Shown here: one piece after another, positions 32,313-40,142 of the stretch
Position numbering within the stretch: the first letter of the stretch is position 1
How the letters are laid out: every line of letters starts with the position of its first letter
Made by a program: the position numbers and the translations under genes
NCBI RefSeq assembly: GCF_011045035.1
Contig: NZ_JAALAA010000017.1
Span: 56,085-120,084, forward strand
Length of the DNA stretch: 64,000 bases
Source of the DNA: Nocardioides turkmenicus
Lineage (GTDB): Bacteria > Actinomycetota > Actinomycetes > Propionibacteriales > Nocardioidaceae
Reading direction: 5' to 3'
The notes under the pieces: model-generated
Seen by the model: only the letters and a program-made list of their open reading frames with translations
Database searches by the model: none
Told to the model about the DNA's origin: nothing

Positions 32313-32909
32313 GTGACGCGCACACGCTCCAACAGACGCCTGGAACGACCACGCGAGCAGGTGCTCGCGACAACCCTCGAGATGGTGGCCGAGGAGGGGC
32401 TCGCCAAGGTCACGATGGCCTCGCTCGCCGCCCGGCTCGGCACCAGCGGCGGCCACCTCCTCTACTACTTCGGCACCCGCAACGGGCTGCTCCTGGAGAC
32501 CCTGCGCTGGAGCGAGAACGAGTACGCCGCGCAACGCGCCCCGATCCTGGAGAAGGTGGAGAAGGACCGGTCCGGGGGCGTCGACGCGCTGCTGTCCTTC
32601 GTCGACGTCTACCTCGCGCTCGACGAGCGCGACCCGCGCTGGCTCCTCTGGCTCGAGCTGTGGGCGCGCGCGCCGTACGACGCCGAGCTCGCCGCCGCGC
32701 AGCGCGCGATGGACGACGAGTGGCACGCCGACCTGGTCCGGCTCCTTGCCGCCGCCCTTCCCGAGGTCCCCGACCGCGAAGCCGTCTCCGAGCGGCTGCG
32801 GGCGATGTGGGACGGCTTCAGCATCGGCATCGTCACCGGCGGCGGCACCACGCTGCGCGAGCGCGCCCTCGAGCACACCCGCGCCGCGGTCGCGGCCCAC
32901 ACCGGGTGA
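32313..32909 (+). CDS. TetR-family repressor of the divergent amine-utilisation operon
   Basis: A 198-residue TetR protein: N-terminal HTH at about 13-58 (VLATTLEMVAEEGLAKVTMA, then AARLGTSGGHLLYYFGTRNG) and a helical ligand domain with an aromatic-rich WLLWLELWARAPY segment. The start is GTG at 32313 with AAGGAG upstream. It is divergent from the APC permease with two abutting palindromes between them, strongly suggesting it represses that operon and itself, with an amine or aminoaldehyde as plausible inducer. The stop overlaps a potential GTG start of the fucosidase gene, so that gene may be co-transcribed. Confidence 0.9.
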   Translation: MTRTRSNRRLERPREQVLATTLEMVAEEGLAKVTMASLAARLGTSGGHLLYYFGTRNGLLLETLRWSENEYAAQRAPILEKVEKDRSGGVDALLSFVDVYLALDERDPRWLLWLELWARAPYDAELAAAQRAMDDEWHADLVRLLAAALPEVPDREAVSERLRAMWDGFSIGIVTGGGTTLRERALEHTRAAVAAHTG

Positions 32910-32914
32910 CGAGC

Positions 32915-34180
32915 ATGACGATCGCACCCTGGTTCCCGGAGGCGAAGCTGGGCATCTTCGTCCACTGGGGCATCTACAGCGTCGACGGAGTGGCCGAGTC
33001 CTGGTCCTTCTACGACGGCCGGGTCCCCTACCCCGACTACATGTCCCAGATCGACCGCTTCACCGCCTCGGCGTTCGACGCCGACGCCTGGGCGGAGCTC
33101 TTCGAGCGAGCCGGGGCGACCTACGCGGTGCTCACCGCCAAGCACCACGACGGCGTCGCCCTCTACGACACCGACGCGAACGATCTGTCCGTCGTCAGGC
33201 GGGCGCCGGCCGGCCGCGACCTCGTCGCCGAGTTCGTCACGGCCGTACGCCGCCGGGGGCTCAAGGTCGGCCTCTACTTCTCCCACCTGGACTGGTCGCA
33301 CCCCGACTACGCGACCGTGCGGCCGGCCGTGCAGCACCCGGTCGTGCAGGACAACCCCTACGCCGTCCCGCGTCCGGGCGCGGAGGAGCCCGAGCGCTGG
33401 GAGCGCTACCTGGAGTTCCACCGCGCCCAGATCCGGGAGCTGGTGACCCGCTTCGCCCCGGACCTGCTCTGGTTCGACGGCGAGTGGGAGCGCGACGAGC
33501 GGCAGTGGCGGATGCGCGAGCTGCGGGCGGAGCTGCGCGAGCTCGCCCCGGAGATGGTCGTCAACGGCCGGATGCTCGGCCACGGCGACTACGTGACGCC
33601 GGAACAGGGCGTTCCGGTGGAGCCGCCGGAGGGCCCGTGGGAGCTCTGCCTGACCATCAACGACTCCTGGGGCTGGCAGCCGCAGGACGACAACCACAAG
33701 TCACCGCGGCAGATCGTGCGCACCTTCGTCGAGACGATCGGCGGTGGCGGCAACCTGCTGCTCGACGTCGGCCCGCGCGAGGACGGCACCATCACGCCCG
33801 AGCAGACCGAGCGTCTCGAGGCGCTCGGAGCCTGGGTCTCGCGCCACTCCCCCGCGGTCCGCGGCATCCGCCGCGGCCTCCCGCACGGTCACTTCTACGG
33901 TCCGACCGCCGTCTCCGACGACGGCCGGACCCTGTTCCTCTACGTCCTCGACCGGCCCAACGACTACGTCGTGGTCCGGGGCCTGCGCAACCAGGTCCTC
34001 AAGGCGTACGTCCTCGGGACCGGCACCGAACTCGAGCACCAGCGCGTCGGCGGCCTCCACGAGGTTCCCGGCTGGGAGTACGTGTTCACCACGGATGACG
34101 ACCTCGACCCGCTGTGCACCGTGATCGCTCTCGACCTCGACGGCGAGGTGTCGCTGTACCGGCCGCACGAGAACGACTGA
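32915..34180 (+). CDS. Alpha-L-fucosidase family protein (GH29)
   Basis: A 421-residue GH29-type glycosidase without a signal peptide. Family marks are KLGIFVHWGIYSVDG at the N-terminus, GATYAVLTAKHHDGVALYD, and the nucleophile Asp188 in DLLWFDGEWE; a C-terminal beta domain follows (from about 320). It would remove terminal alpha-L-fucose inside the cell. ATG 32915 is used; GTG at 32906 would add three residues and overlap the TetR stop (GTGA). It is shorter than many GH29 enzymes but complete. Its link to the amine cluster is positional only, and it may belong with the glycan genes further right. Confidence 0.85.
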   Translation: MTIAPWFPEAKLGIFVHWGIYSVDGVAESWSFYDGRVPYPDYMSQIDRFTASAFDADAWAELFERAGATYAVLTAKHHDGVALYDTDANDLSVVRRAPAGRDLVAEFVTAVRRRGLKVGLYFSHLDWSHPDYATVRPAVQHPVVQDNPYAVPRPGAEEPERWERYLEFHRAQIRELVTRFAPDLLWFDGEWERDERQWRMRELRAELRELAPEMVVNGRMLGHGDYVTPEQGVPVEPPEGPWELCLTINDSWGWQPQDDNHKSPRQIVRTFVETIGGGGNLLLDVGPREDGTITPEQTERLEALGAWVSRHSPAVRGIRRGLPHGHFYGPTAVSDDGRTLFLYVLDRPNDYVVVRGLRNQVLKAYVLGTGTELEHQRVGGLHEVPGWEYVFTTDDDLDPLCTVIALDLDGEVSLYRPHEND

Positions 34181-34193
34181 GGACGATCGGGAC

Positions 34194-34207
34194 AGCTGAG
34201 CTCAGCT
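34194..34207. terminator. Short palindrome between convergent genes
   Basis: AGCTGAGCTCAGCT is a perfect 14-base palindrome with no loop between the fucosidase stop (34180) and the binding-protein stop (34202), overlapping the latter. As an RNA hairpin it would need to open its centre, so terminator function is weakly supported. Confidence 0.3.
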
Positions 34208-35131
34208 CAGCTCCTTCTCGAACTGCGCGAGGATCTGCTGTGCGGCCTGGATGCCGATGCCGCTGAGCAGGTCGTCGTTGATGTCGTGGACCTGACCGGC
34301 CTCGACCGCGGGGATGCGCTTCCACAGCGGGCCGCCGAGCACCTTGGCCTTGTCGGTGTCGCCCTCGGGGCCGTAGGTGCTGACGTAGACGAAGTCGGCG
34401 TCGGCCGTGGTGATCTGCTCGGGCGAGACCTCGAGGTAGGTGTCCTCGCCCACGGCCTGCTCGGGGACGCTCAGGCCCATGTCGTCGAGGATGACGCCGC
34501 TGAACGACTTGTCGGAGTAGAGCCGGATCTGACCGGGCAGGAAGCGGACGATCGAGAGGGTCTTGCCGGCTCCGACGGTCTTGCCGAGGGCGGCCGCGTC
34601 ACTCTCGAAGTCGGCGAGCATCTTCTTCGCCTCGGCGGTCTTGTTGAGCGCGTCGGCGTAGAGCAGGAAGTTGTCCTTCCAGGTGTCGCCGAGGTCGGGC
34701 GCGAGCACGGTCGGGGCGATCTCGTTCAGCTGCTCGTAGATCGCCTCGTGACGTACGGTGCTGGAGAGGATGAGGTCGGGGTCGAGCGCCGCGATCTTCT
34801 CCAGGTTGGGCTCGGAGATGGTGCCCACCTCCTCGATCCCCTCGGTCTGGTCGCCGAGGTAGCTGAGGAAGTCGGTGGCCACGTCGACGCGTACGGCACC
34901 GACCGGCTTCACGCCGAGGGCGAGCGCGTCGTCGAGCTCGCCGGTGTCGAGGACCACGACCCGCTTCGGGGCGACGGGCACCTCGGCCACACCCTTGGCG
35001 TGCTTGACCTCGCGGGTCTCGGCGGTGGCCTCCGAGCCCGAGGAGCTGCCGCCACAGGCGGTGAGGACGAGGGCGGCGGCGAGCAGGGCAGCGACGCCGG
35101 ACAGGTGCTTGCGCACGATGGTTCCTTTCAT
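34202..35131 (-). CDS. Siderophore ABC transporter binding lipoprotein (FepB/FecB type), copy 2
   Basis: A 309-residue class-III substrate-binding protein with a lipoprotein signal (LVLTACGG, acylated Cys26). The mature part shows the family opening (KRVVVLDTGELDDALALGVKPVG), a mid segment LEKIAALDPDLILSS and a closing SGIGIQAAQQILAQFEKEL. It binds ferric siderophore or heme-like ligand outside the membrane and delivers it to the adjacent FecCD permeases. It is the last gene of the operon and differs strongly from the first-gene binding protein at 38502, so one importer seems to have two ligand inputs. Confidence 0.9.
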   Translation of the reverse strand: MKGTIVRKHLSGVAALLAAALVLTACGGSSSGSEATAETREVKHAKGVAEVPVAPKRVVVLDTGELDDALALGVKPVGAVRVDVATDFLSYLGDQTEGIEEVGTISEPNLEKIAALDPDLILSSTVRHEAIYEQLNEIAPTVLAPDLGDTWKDNFLLYADALNKTAEAKKMLADFESDAAALGKTVGAGKTLSIVRFLPGQIRLYSDKSFSGVILDDMGLSVPEQAVGEDTYLEVSPEQITTADADFVYVSTYGPEGDTDKAKVLGGPLWKRIPAVEAGQVHDINDDLLSGIGIQAAQQILAQFEKELS

Positions 35132-35141
35132 GGTGGAGTTC

Positions 35142-35157
35142 CCCCGGACTCCCGGGG
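35142..35157. terminator. Small hairpin between the ABC ATPase and second binding protein
   Basis: CCCCGG (35142-35147) and CCGGGG (35152-35157) form a 6-bp stem with loop ACTC in the 38-base gap within the operon. It may partially terminate transcription or stabilise mRNA ends. Confidence 0.4.
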
Positions 35158-35169
35158 CCGTACAGCGCT

Positions 35170-35982
35170 TCAGTGCTGGACGGTGGGCGCCGAGCGGCGT
35201 ACACCGATCGGCACGATCATCGGCCGGCCCGAGACCGGGTCGACGAGCACCTGGCTGTCGAGGCCGAAGACGTCGCGGAGCAGGTCCGCGGTGATGAGCT
35301 CGTCGGGCGGACCGGCAGTGACGATGCGACCCTCGCGCATCACGATCAGGTGGTCGCTGTAGCGCACCGCCAGGTTGAGGTCGTGGAGGACCATCACGAT
35401 GGTGCGGTCCAGGTCGGCGTGGAGCTTGTCAACGAGGTCGAGCACCTCGACCTGATGCGCCAGATCGAGGTACGTCGTCGGCTCGTCGAGCAGCAGGATG
35501 TCGGTCTCCTGCGCCAGCGCCATCGAGATCCACGCCCGCTGGCGCTGACCGCCCGAGAGCTCGTCGACGGGGCGGGCGGCGAGCTCGTGCATCCCGGTCA
35601 GCCGCAGCGCCGCCTCGACCTCGGTCTCGTCGTCGCTGGACCACTGCCGCAGCCACGACTGGTGCGGGTGGCGGCCCTTGGCCACCAGGTCGGCGACGGT
35701 CAGGCCCTCAGGCGCGGTCGGCGACTGCGGCAGCATGCCGAGCACCTTCGCCACCTCACGCGTACGCATCGAGGTGATCGCCTTGCCGTCGAGCAGCACC
35801 TGCCCGGAGCTGGGCTTGAGCAGCCGCGCGACCGCCCGCAGGAAGGTCGACTTGCCGCAGCCGTTGGGGCCGATGATCGTGGTGACCTTGCCCGACGGGA
35901 TCTCGGTGGTCAGGCCGTCGACGACGACCCGGTCGCCGTAGCCGAGCACCAGGTCCTCGGCGGTGATCTGGTGCTCGCTCAT
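35170..35982 (-). CDS. Iron-siderophore ABC transporter ATPase (FepC/FecE type)
   Basis: A 270-residue ATP-binding cassette. Walker A is GPNGCGKST at 38-46, the Q-loop region reads LGMLPQSPTAPEGLTV, the signature LSGGQRQR lies near 141, Walker B is ILLLDEPTTYLDL, and the switch His is in VLHDLNLA. The PNGCGKST and TTYLD details are typical of siderophore importers. The ATG at 35982 overlaps the upstream permease stop by four bases (ATGA). The upstream in-frame extension overlapping that permease is rejected. Confidence 0.94.
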   Translation of the reverse strand: MSEHQITAEDLVLGYGDRVVVDGLTTEIPSGKVTTIIGPNGCGKSTFLRAVARLLKPSSGQVLLDGKAITSMRTREVAKVLGMLPQSPTAPEGLTVADLVAKGRHPHQSWLRQWSSDDETEVEAALRLTGMHELAARPVDELSGGQRQRAWISMALAQETDILLLDEPTTYLDLAHQVEVLDLVDKLHADLDRTIVMVLHDLNLAVRYSDHLIVMREGRIVTAGPPDELITADLLRDVFGLDSQVLVDPVSGRPMIVPIGVRRSAPTVQH

Positions 35983-37037
35983 CGTGACAGCCTCCGGTTG
36001 GTGCGGATGATCAGATACATCAGGAAGGGGCCTCCGATGGCGGTGGTGACGATCCCGACCGGGAGCTCGACGGGTAGGAGCACGCGCGCGACGTAGTCGC
36101 TGCCCACGACCAGGGCGGCACCGGTGAGCGCCGAGGCGAGCAGCGGCGGCCCGGAGGTGCGGGCGATCCGGAGCGCGACCTGCGGGGCGACGAAGGCGAT
36201 GAACCCGATCGGGCCGGCCGCGGTGACGCACATGGCGGCCAGCAGGACCGAGGCGACCAGCAGGACGGACTGGCTGAGCTGCACCCGCACCCCGAGCGCA
36301 CGGGCGGTGTCGTCGCCGAGCTTGAGCGCGGAGAGCTGGAAGGTCGAGGCCAGGGCGACCGCGCCGATGGCTCCGAGGGCGATCGCGGCGGGAACGGCGT
36401 CGCTCCACCCCCGGCCGTTGAGCGACCCGTTGAGCCACACGGTCGCCTCCTGGGCGTCCCAGATCTCACCGACGACGAGCATCCAGTTGGTCAGCGCGAG
36501 GAGGATGCCGTTGACGGCGACCCCGATCAGGACGAGCCGGAACCCCTCGATCCCGCGGCGCCAGGCGAGCAGGTAGATCACCACGCCGGCCAGCAGGCCG
36601 CCCACCATGGCCGCCGCCGGCACGCCGATGGCGCCGCCGACGAAGGCGGTGCCGCCGAAGACGATCACCGCGACCGCGCCCGCGCTGGCGCCGGCGGTGA
36701 TGCCGAGCAGGTCGGGGCTGGCGAGCGGATTGCGGGTGATCGACTGCCAGATCGCTCCCGACATGCCGAAGCCGGCGCCCACCAGGAGGCCGACCACGGA
36801 GCGTGGCAGGCGGAGGTCCCAGACGATGAAGTGCTCGGCGTCGGTCCCGCCGCCGAGGATCACCGCGGCGACGTCGGGCACGCTGATCGGGTAGTCACCG
36901 CGACCGACGTTGAGGCACACCAGCAGGAAGACCAGCACCAGCAGAGCGACGTCGACCACGACCAGGCGCGGACGCCAGACCAGCGTCAGCGGTCCTCGCC
37001 CGAAGCGCGGGCGGCCGGGCACGAGCGTCGTCGTCAC
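35979..37037 (-). CDS. FecCD-family iron-siderophore permease, second subunit
   Basis: A 352-residue inner-membrane permease with about 10 helices. FecCD marks include DLRLPRSVVGLLVGAGFGMSG, TRNPLASPDLLGITAGASAG and AGPIGFIAFVAPQVALRIAR. It forms a heterodimer with the RDD-fused permease encoded just upstream. The GTG start at 37037 overlaps that gene's stop (GTGA). It carries a ~35-residue N-terminal extension rich in Arg and Pro before the first helix. Confidence 0.93.
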   Translation of the reverse strand: MTTTLVPGRPRFGRGPLTLVWRPRLVVVDVALLVLVFLLVCLNVGRGDYPISVPDVAAVILGGGTDAEHFIVWDLRLPRSVVGLLVGAGFGMSGAIWQSITRNPLASPDLLGITAGASAGAVAVIVFGGTAFVGGAIGVPAAAMVGGLLAGVVIYLLAWRRGIEGFRLVLIGVAVNGILLALTNWMLVVGEIWDAQEATVWLNGSLNGRGWSDAVPAAIALGAIGAVALASTFQLSALKLGDDTARALGVRVQLSQSVLLVASVLLAAMCVTAAGPIGFIAFVAPQVALRIARTSGPPLLASALTGAALVVGSDYVARVLLPVELPVGIVTTAIGGPFLMYLIIRTNRRLSR

Positions 37038-38491
37038 AGGGTCACCAGCTTCCGGCGGCGTACGAGGGCGATGAAGAAGGGCGAGCCCACCAGGGCGAGC
37101 ACGATGCCGACCTGGAGCTCCCCCGGGCGCGCCGCGACGCGGCCGAGGATGTCGCAGGTCAGGAGCATGATGGCGCCGATCAGCGCGGAGCACGGCAGCA
37201 GCCACCGGTAGTCGGGCCCGGTGAACGCTCGCGCGATGTGGGGTACGGCGAGGCCGATGAAGGCGATCGGGCCGCAGGCCGCGGTCGCGGCGCCGGCGAG
37301 CAGGGTGAGCGCGGTGATGCCGACGGTGCGGTTCAGCGCCACGCTCGTACCGAGCGAGCGGGCGACCTCCTCGCCGAGGCTGAGGATGTTCAGACCGGGA
37401 GCGTTGACCATGGCCAGCACGGTGCCGAGAGCGAAGAACGGCAGCAACGGCAGCAGGATCTCGAGCCCCCGTCCGGCGACGGAGCCGACGACCCAGAAGC
37501 GGTAGGCGTCCAGCGTGGTCTGGTCGAGGAGCACCACCGCCGAGGTGACGGCCGAGAGGAACGCCGCCACCGCCGCCCCGCCGAGGACGAGGCAGACCGG
37601 TGAGGGGCTGCTGCTCCCGACCGACGCGAGACCGAAGACCACGAGGCTGGTGACCAGCGCCCCGGCGAGGGCGAACCAGATGTAACCGACCGCGCTCGTC
37701 ACCCCGAGGAACGTGATCGCCAGGACCACCGCGCAGGCGGCGCCCGCGCTGACGCCGAGGATGCCGGGGTCGGCGAGCGGGTTGCGCGTGTGTCCTTGGA
37801 TGAGCCCGCCGGCCAGGCCGAGGGCGATGCCGGTGACGAGACCGAGGAGGGTCCGGGGCGTACGCAGGTCGCGGACGATCAGGTCGGCCTCGGTCGGGGT
37901 CGTGTCGTAGGGCGGCACGATCCCGTGCCAGATCTCGCCGAAGCTCAACGGCCGCGAGCCCACCGCCACGCTGGCCACGAGCAGGACGACCAGGAGGACG
38001 AGCAGCGCGAGGAGGCCGGCGACCCGGCGCAGCCGCAGCTGCGCCGGGGTGAGGTCGACCTCGATCGCGGCGAAGCCCTCGTCGATGGCGGTGACCCGGC
38101 GCACGACCTGTCGCGGCGCGAACAGCAGGCTGCGGCGTACGCCGAGGGGGCGGCCGTCGGGACCTCGGGCGACCAGCCCGAGCCAGGTCAGCCCGGTGGA
38201 CGCGCCGCGCCGGCCCTGGGCGAAGCCACGGTTCCACACGAGGACGGCCACCGCGACGGCGAGCGCGAAGCCGCCGAAGACGACCCGGTCCGCGGTGCCG
38301 CCGCCGTTCGCGTCGCGCAGCGAGTGCACGACGAGCGCGCCGACGGCGAGCGGCAGCACCACCAGGGCCAGATCCACGATCGCCGCGGCCGCACGGAGTC
38401 CGAGAGGCGCCGGGCCGCGCGGGACCTGCACCCGGGTGTGGTCCGCGCGCGCCGAGACGGCCTCGCCCGAGGCGAGGTCACTGAGTCGCAC
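37034..38491 (-). CDS. RDD domain fused to FecCD iron-siderophore permease
   Basis: A 485-residue protein in which an RDD-type membrane domain precedes a complete FecCD permease. Residues about 28-135 show the RDD hallmarks: LGLRAAAAIVDLALVV with the Arg and Asp, a second helix, then an RRSLLFAPRQVVRRV-type segment. Residues about 150-485 have the FecCD marks DLRTPRTLLGLVTGIALGLAG, TRNPLADPGILGVSAGA and CGPIAFIGLAVPHIAR. The start is taken as GTG at 38491, 10 bases after the upstream stop, because the longer frame overlaps the binding-protein gene. What the RDD part adds is unknown. Confidence 0.85.
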   Translation of the reverse strand: MRLSDLASGEAVSARADHTRVQVPRGPAPLGLRAAAAIVDLALVVLPLAVGALVVHSLRDANGGGTADRVVFGGFALAVAVAVLVWNRGFAQGRRGASTGLTWLGLVARGPDGRPLGVRRSLLFAPRQVVRRVTAIDEGFAAIEVDLTPAQLRLRRVAGLLALLVLLVVLLVASVAVGSRPLSFGEIWHGIVPPYDTTPTEADLIVRDLRTPRTLLGLVTGIALGLAGGLIQGHTRNPLADPGILGVSAGAACAVVLAITFLGVTSAVGYIWFALAGALVTSLVVFGLASVGSSSPSPVCLVLGGAAVAAFLSAVTSAVVLLDQTTLDAYRFWVVGSVAGRGLEILLPLLPFFALGTVLAMVNAPGLNILSLGEEVARSLGTSVALNRTVGITALTLLAGAATAACGPIAFIGLAVPHIARAFTGPDYRWLLPCSALIGAIMLLTCDILGRVAARPGELQVGIVLALVGSPFFIALVRRRKLVTL

Positions 38492-38501
38492 GTCGTACCC
38501 G

Positions 38502-39485
38502 TCAGCCCTGCTCGAGGACCTGAGCGGCCTCGAGCTGGTCGGCGTAACCACGGAAGACCTCGGCGTAGGCCTGGTAGCTGTAGGGCGCGGCGGGATACCA
38601 GAGGTCCTGCTGACCGGCGGCGACAGCGGGCAGCCGCTTGAAGATGTCCTTCGTCCTCAGCTCCTCGAGGCCGCCGGGGTCGCGGGCGTCGACGAGGAGA
38701 ACGTCGGCGTGGTACTTGCTGATGTTCTCCAGGCTGACCGGCTCGAAGATGCCCTGCTCGTCGGGGGTCACCTTCGGGAACTTCACGCCGAGCTCGGCGA
38801 GGTAGGCGAGGTCGGGGTGCTCGGGCGCGTTGGCGAAGTAGATCTCCTCGCCGTAGGTCGACGCCGCGACCACGGTCAGGTCGGGGTTCTTCTCCACCAC
38901 GGCCTCGATCCGCGCGACGGCGTCCTCGAACTCGGCCTTGGCCTCGTCGGTCTCCGGGTCGGCCCCGAGGTCCTCGGCGAGCGTCTGGAACGCCTCGATC
39001 TGCTCGGTCACCGAGAGCCCGGTCAGCGGCATGGCGAGGGTGGGAGCCAGCTTGTCGACCTGCTTCTCGACCTCGCCGGCGTACCAGAGGGTCTTTCCGT
39101 CGAAGGTCATGTCGATCAGCAGGTCGGGGTTCATCGCGGCGTACTCCTCGACGTTGAACTCGCCCCAGGCCTTGCCCAGGACCTTCGTCTCGGAGACGTC
39201 GAGGTTGCCGGTCAGGTAGTTCGGCGGCTCGGGCAGGTCGCCGTAGACGCCGTCGACCTTGAAGCCGTTGTCCCACAGCGCGGCCGCGGCGCTCGCCTGG
39301 GCGACGACGGTCTCGGGGGTGCCGTCGACCTCGATCGTCTTGCCGCGGGCGTCCTCGTGCACGAAGCCGGATCCGGCGCCGTCCTCCCCGTCGGAGGCCT
39401 CGGTGGAGGCACCACAGGCGACGAGAGCAAGGGAGGCGGCGGCTACGGCGGCCGTGATGGGGGCCATGCGGAAACGACGGTTCAC
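38502..39485 (-). CDS. Siderophore ABC transporter binding lipoprotein (FepB type), copy 1
   Basis: A 327-residue lipoprotein (LALVACGAS, acylated Cys24) of the class-III binding-protein family, with EYAAMNPDLLIDM in the mid region and an acidic linker after the Cys. It is the first gene of the operon binding protein-RDD/FecCD-FecCD-ATPase-binding protein. GTG 39485 follows AAGGAAC and gives a compact signal peptide. A near-consensus IdeR/DtxR iron box lies 53-71 bases upstream, so expression should rise when iron is scarce. Confidence 0.9.
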   Translation of the reverse strand: MNRRFRMAPITAAVAAASLALVACGASTEASDGEDGAGSGFVHEDARGKTIEVDGTPETVVAQASAAAALWDNGFKVDGVYGDLPEPPNYLTGNLDVSETKVLGKAWGEFNVEEYAAMNPDLLIDMTFDGKTLWYAGEVEKQVDKLAPTLAMPLTGLSVTEQIEAFQTLAEDLGADPETDEAKAEFEDAVARIEAVVEKNPDLTVVAASTYGEEIYFANAPEHPDLAYLAELGVKFPKVTPDEQGIFEPVSLENISKYHADVLLVDARDPGGLEELRTKDIFKRLPAVAAGQQDLWYPAAPYSYQAYAEVFRGYADQLEAAQVLEQG

Positions 39486-39537
39486 GACTGTTCCTTCAGG
39501 TGCGGCACGGGTCAGCGGCCGGCGCCGAGCCGCCAAC

Positions 39538-39556
39538 CTAGGTTAGGGTAACCTAA
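39538..39556. promoter_or_regulatory. IdeR/DtxR iron box
   Basis: CTAGGTTAGGGTAACCTAA matches the 19-base IdeR/DtxR consensus TTAGGTTAGGCTAACCTAA at 17 positions, with perfect AGGTTA/TAACCT arms. It overlaps the stop codon of the MarR gene (39553-39555) and precedes the siderophore operon. Confidence 0.8.
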
Positions 39557-40050
39557 ACCGAACCGGGGTCCAGTGGCGGTCTCTTCACACCGGTCGGGTC
39601 GAGCCGCTCGAGCATGGTGCCGGCGATCTCGGCGAGCTGGTCGACCTGCTCGGGGCTCAGCGAGTCGAAGACATACTCCCGCACCGCGTCGACATGACCG
39701 GGGGCCGAGGCGACCATCTTCTCGTGGCCCGCCTCCGTGAGACGTACGTTGGTCGCGCGGCGGTCGCCCGGGCAGGTGTGCCGCTCGATGAGGCCGCGGT
39801 CGGCCAGACGCTTGACGACGTTGGAGAGCCGGGGAAGCGTCGCGTTGGTGTAGCCCGCCAGCTCGGTCATCCGCAGGGTCCGCTCGGGAGCCTCGGAGAG
39901 CATCGCCAGGACCCCGTAGTCGAAGTGGGTCAGCCCCGCGTCGCGGCGCAGCTGGGAGTCGAGAGCACCCGGGAGCAGCTCGAGGACGGCGATCAGGCGC
40001 ACCCATGCTGCCCGCTCCGCCGGCGACAGCCAGTTGCCCTCCACGCTCAC
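39553..40050 (-). CDS. MarR-family regulator
   Basis: A 165-residue winged-helix MarR protein: LTHFDYGVLAMLSEAPERTLRMTELAGYT, recognition helix NATLPRLSNVVKRLADRGLI and wing ERHTCPGDRRATNVRLTEAG. It is divergent from the DODA-type dioxygenase at 40143 with palindromes between, so it probably controls that gene and itself, with a phenolic or quinone ligand plausible. The start is GTG at 40050. Its 3' end contains the iron box of the next operon, so the two units are packed without a gap. Confidence 0.88.
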   Translation of the reverse strand: MSVEGNWLSPAERAAWVRLIAVLELLPGALDSQLRRDAGLTHFDYGVLAMLSEAPERTLRMTELAGYTNATLPRLSNVVKRLADRGLIERHTCPGDRRATNVRLTEAGHEKMVASAPGHVDAVREYVFDSLSPEQVDQLAEIAGTMLERLDPTGVKRPPLDPGSV

Positions 40051-40068
40051 GGAGTCTGCCGCAGAAAG

Positions 40069-40116
40069 TTGTCCGGAACAAACAGCGAACGCCTAGAGTT
40101 AGTTCAAGCAACAACT
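40069..40116. promoter_or_regulatory. Candidate MarR operators
   Basis: TTGTCCGGAACAA (40069-40081) is a near-perfect palindrome with TTGT/ACAA arms. Further on, TAGTT (40100-40104) and AACTA (40113-40117) form a second weaker inverted pair in an AT-rich patch. Both lie between the divergent MarR and dioxygenase starts. Confidence 0.4.
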
Positions 40117-40142
40117 ATTGCGCCCAGCCGCAGGAGACCGCC

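Noticed and set aside
34194..34207. AGCTGAGCTCAGCT as a regulator site
   Set aside because: It lies between two convergent stops and overlaps coding sequence; a regulatory role there is unlikely.
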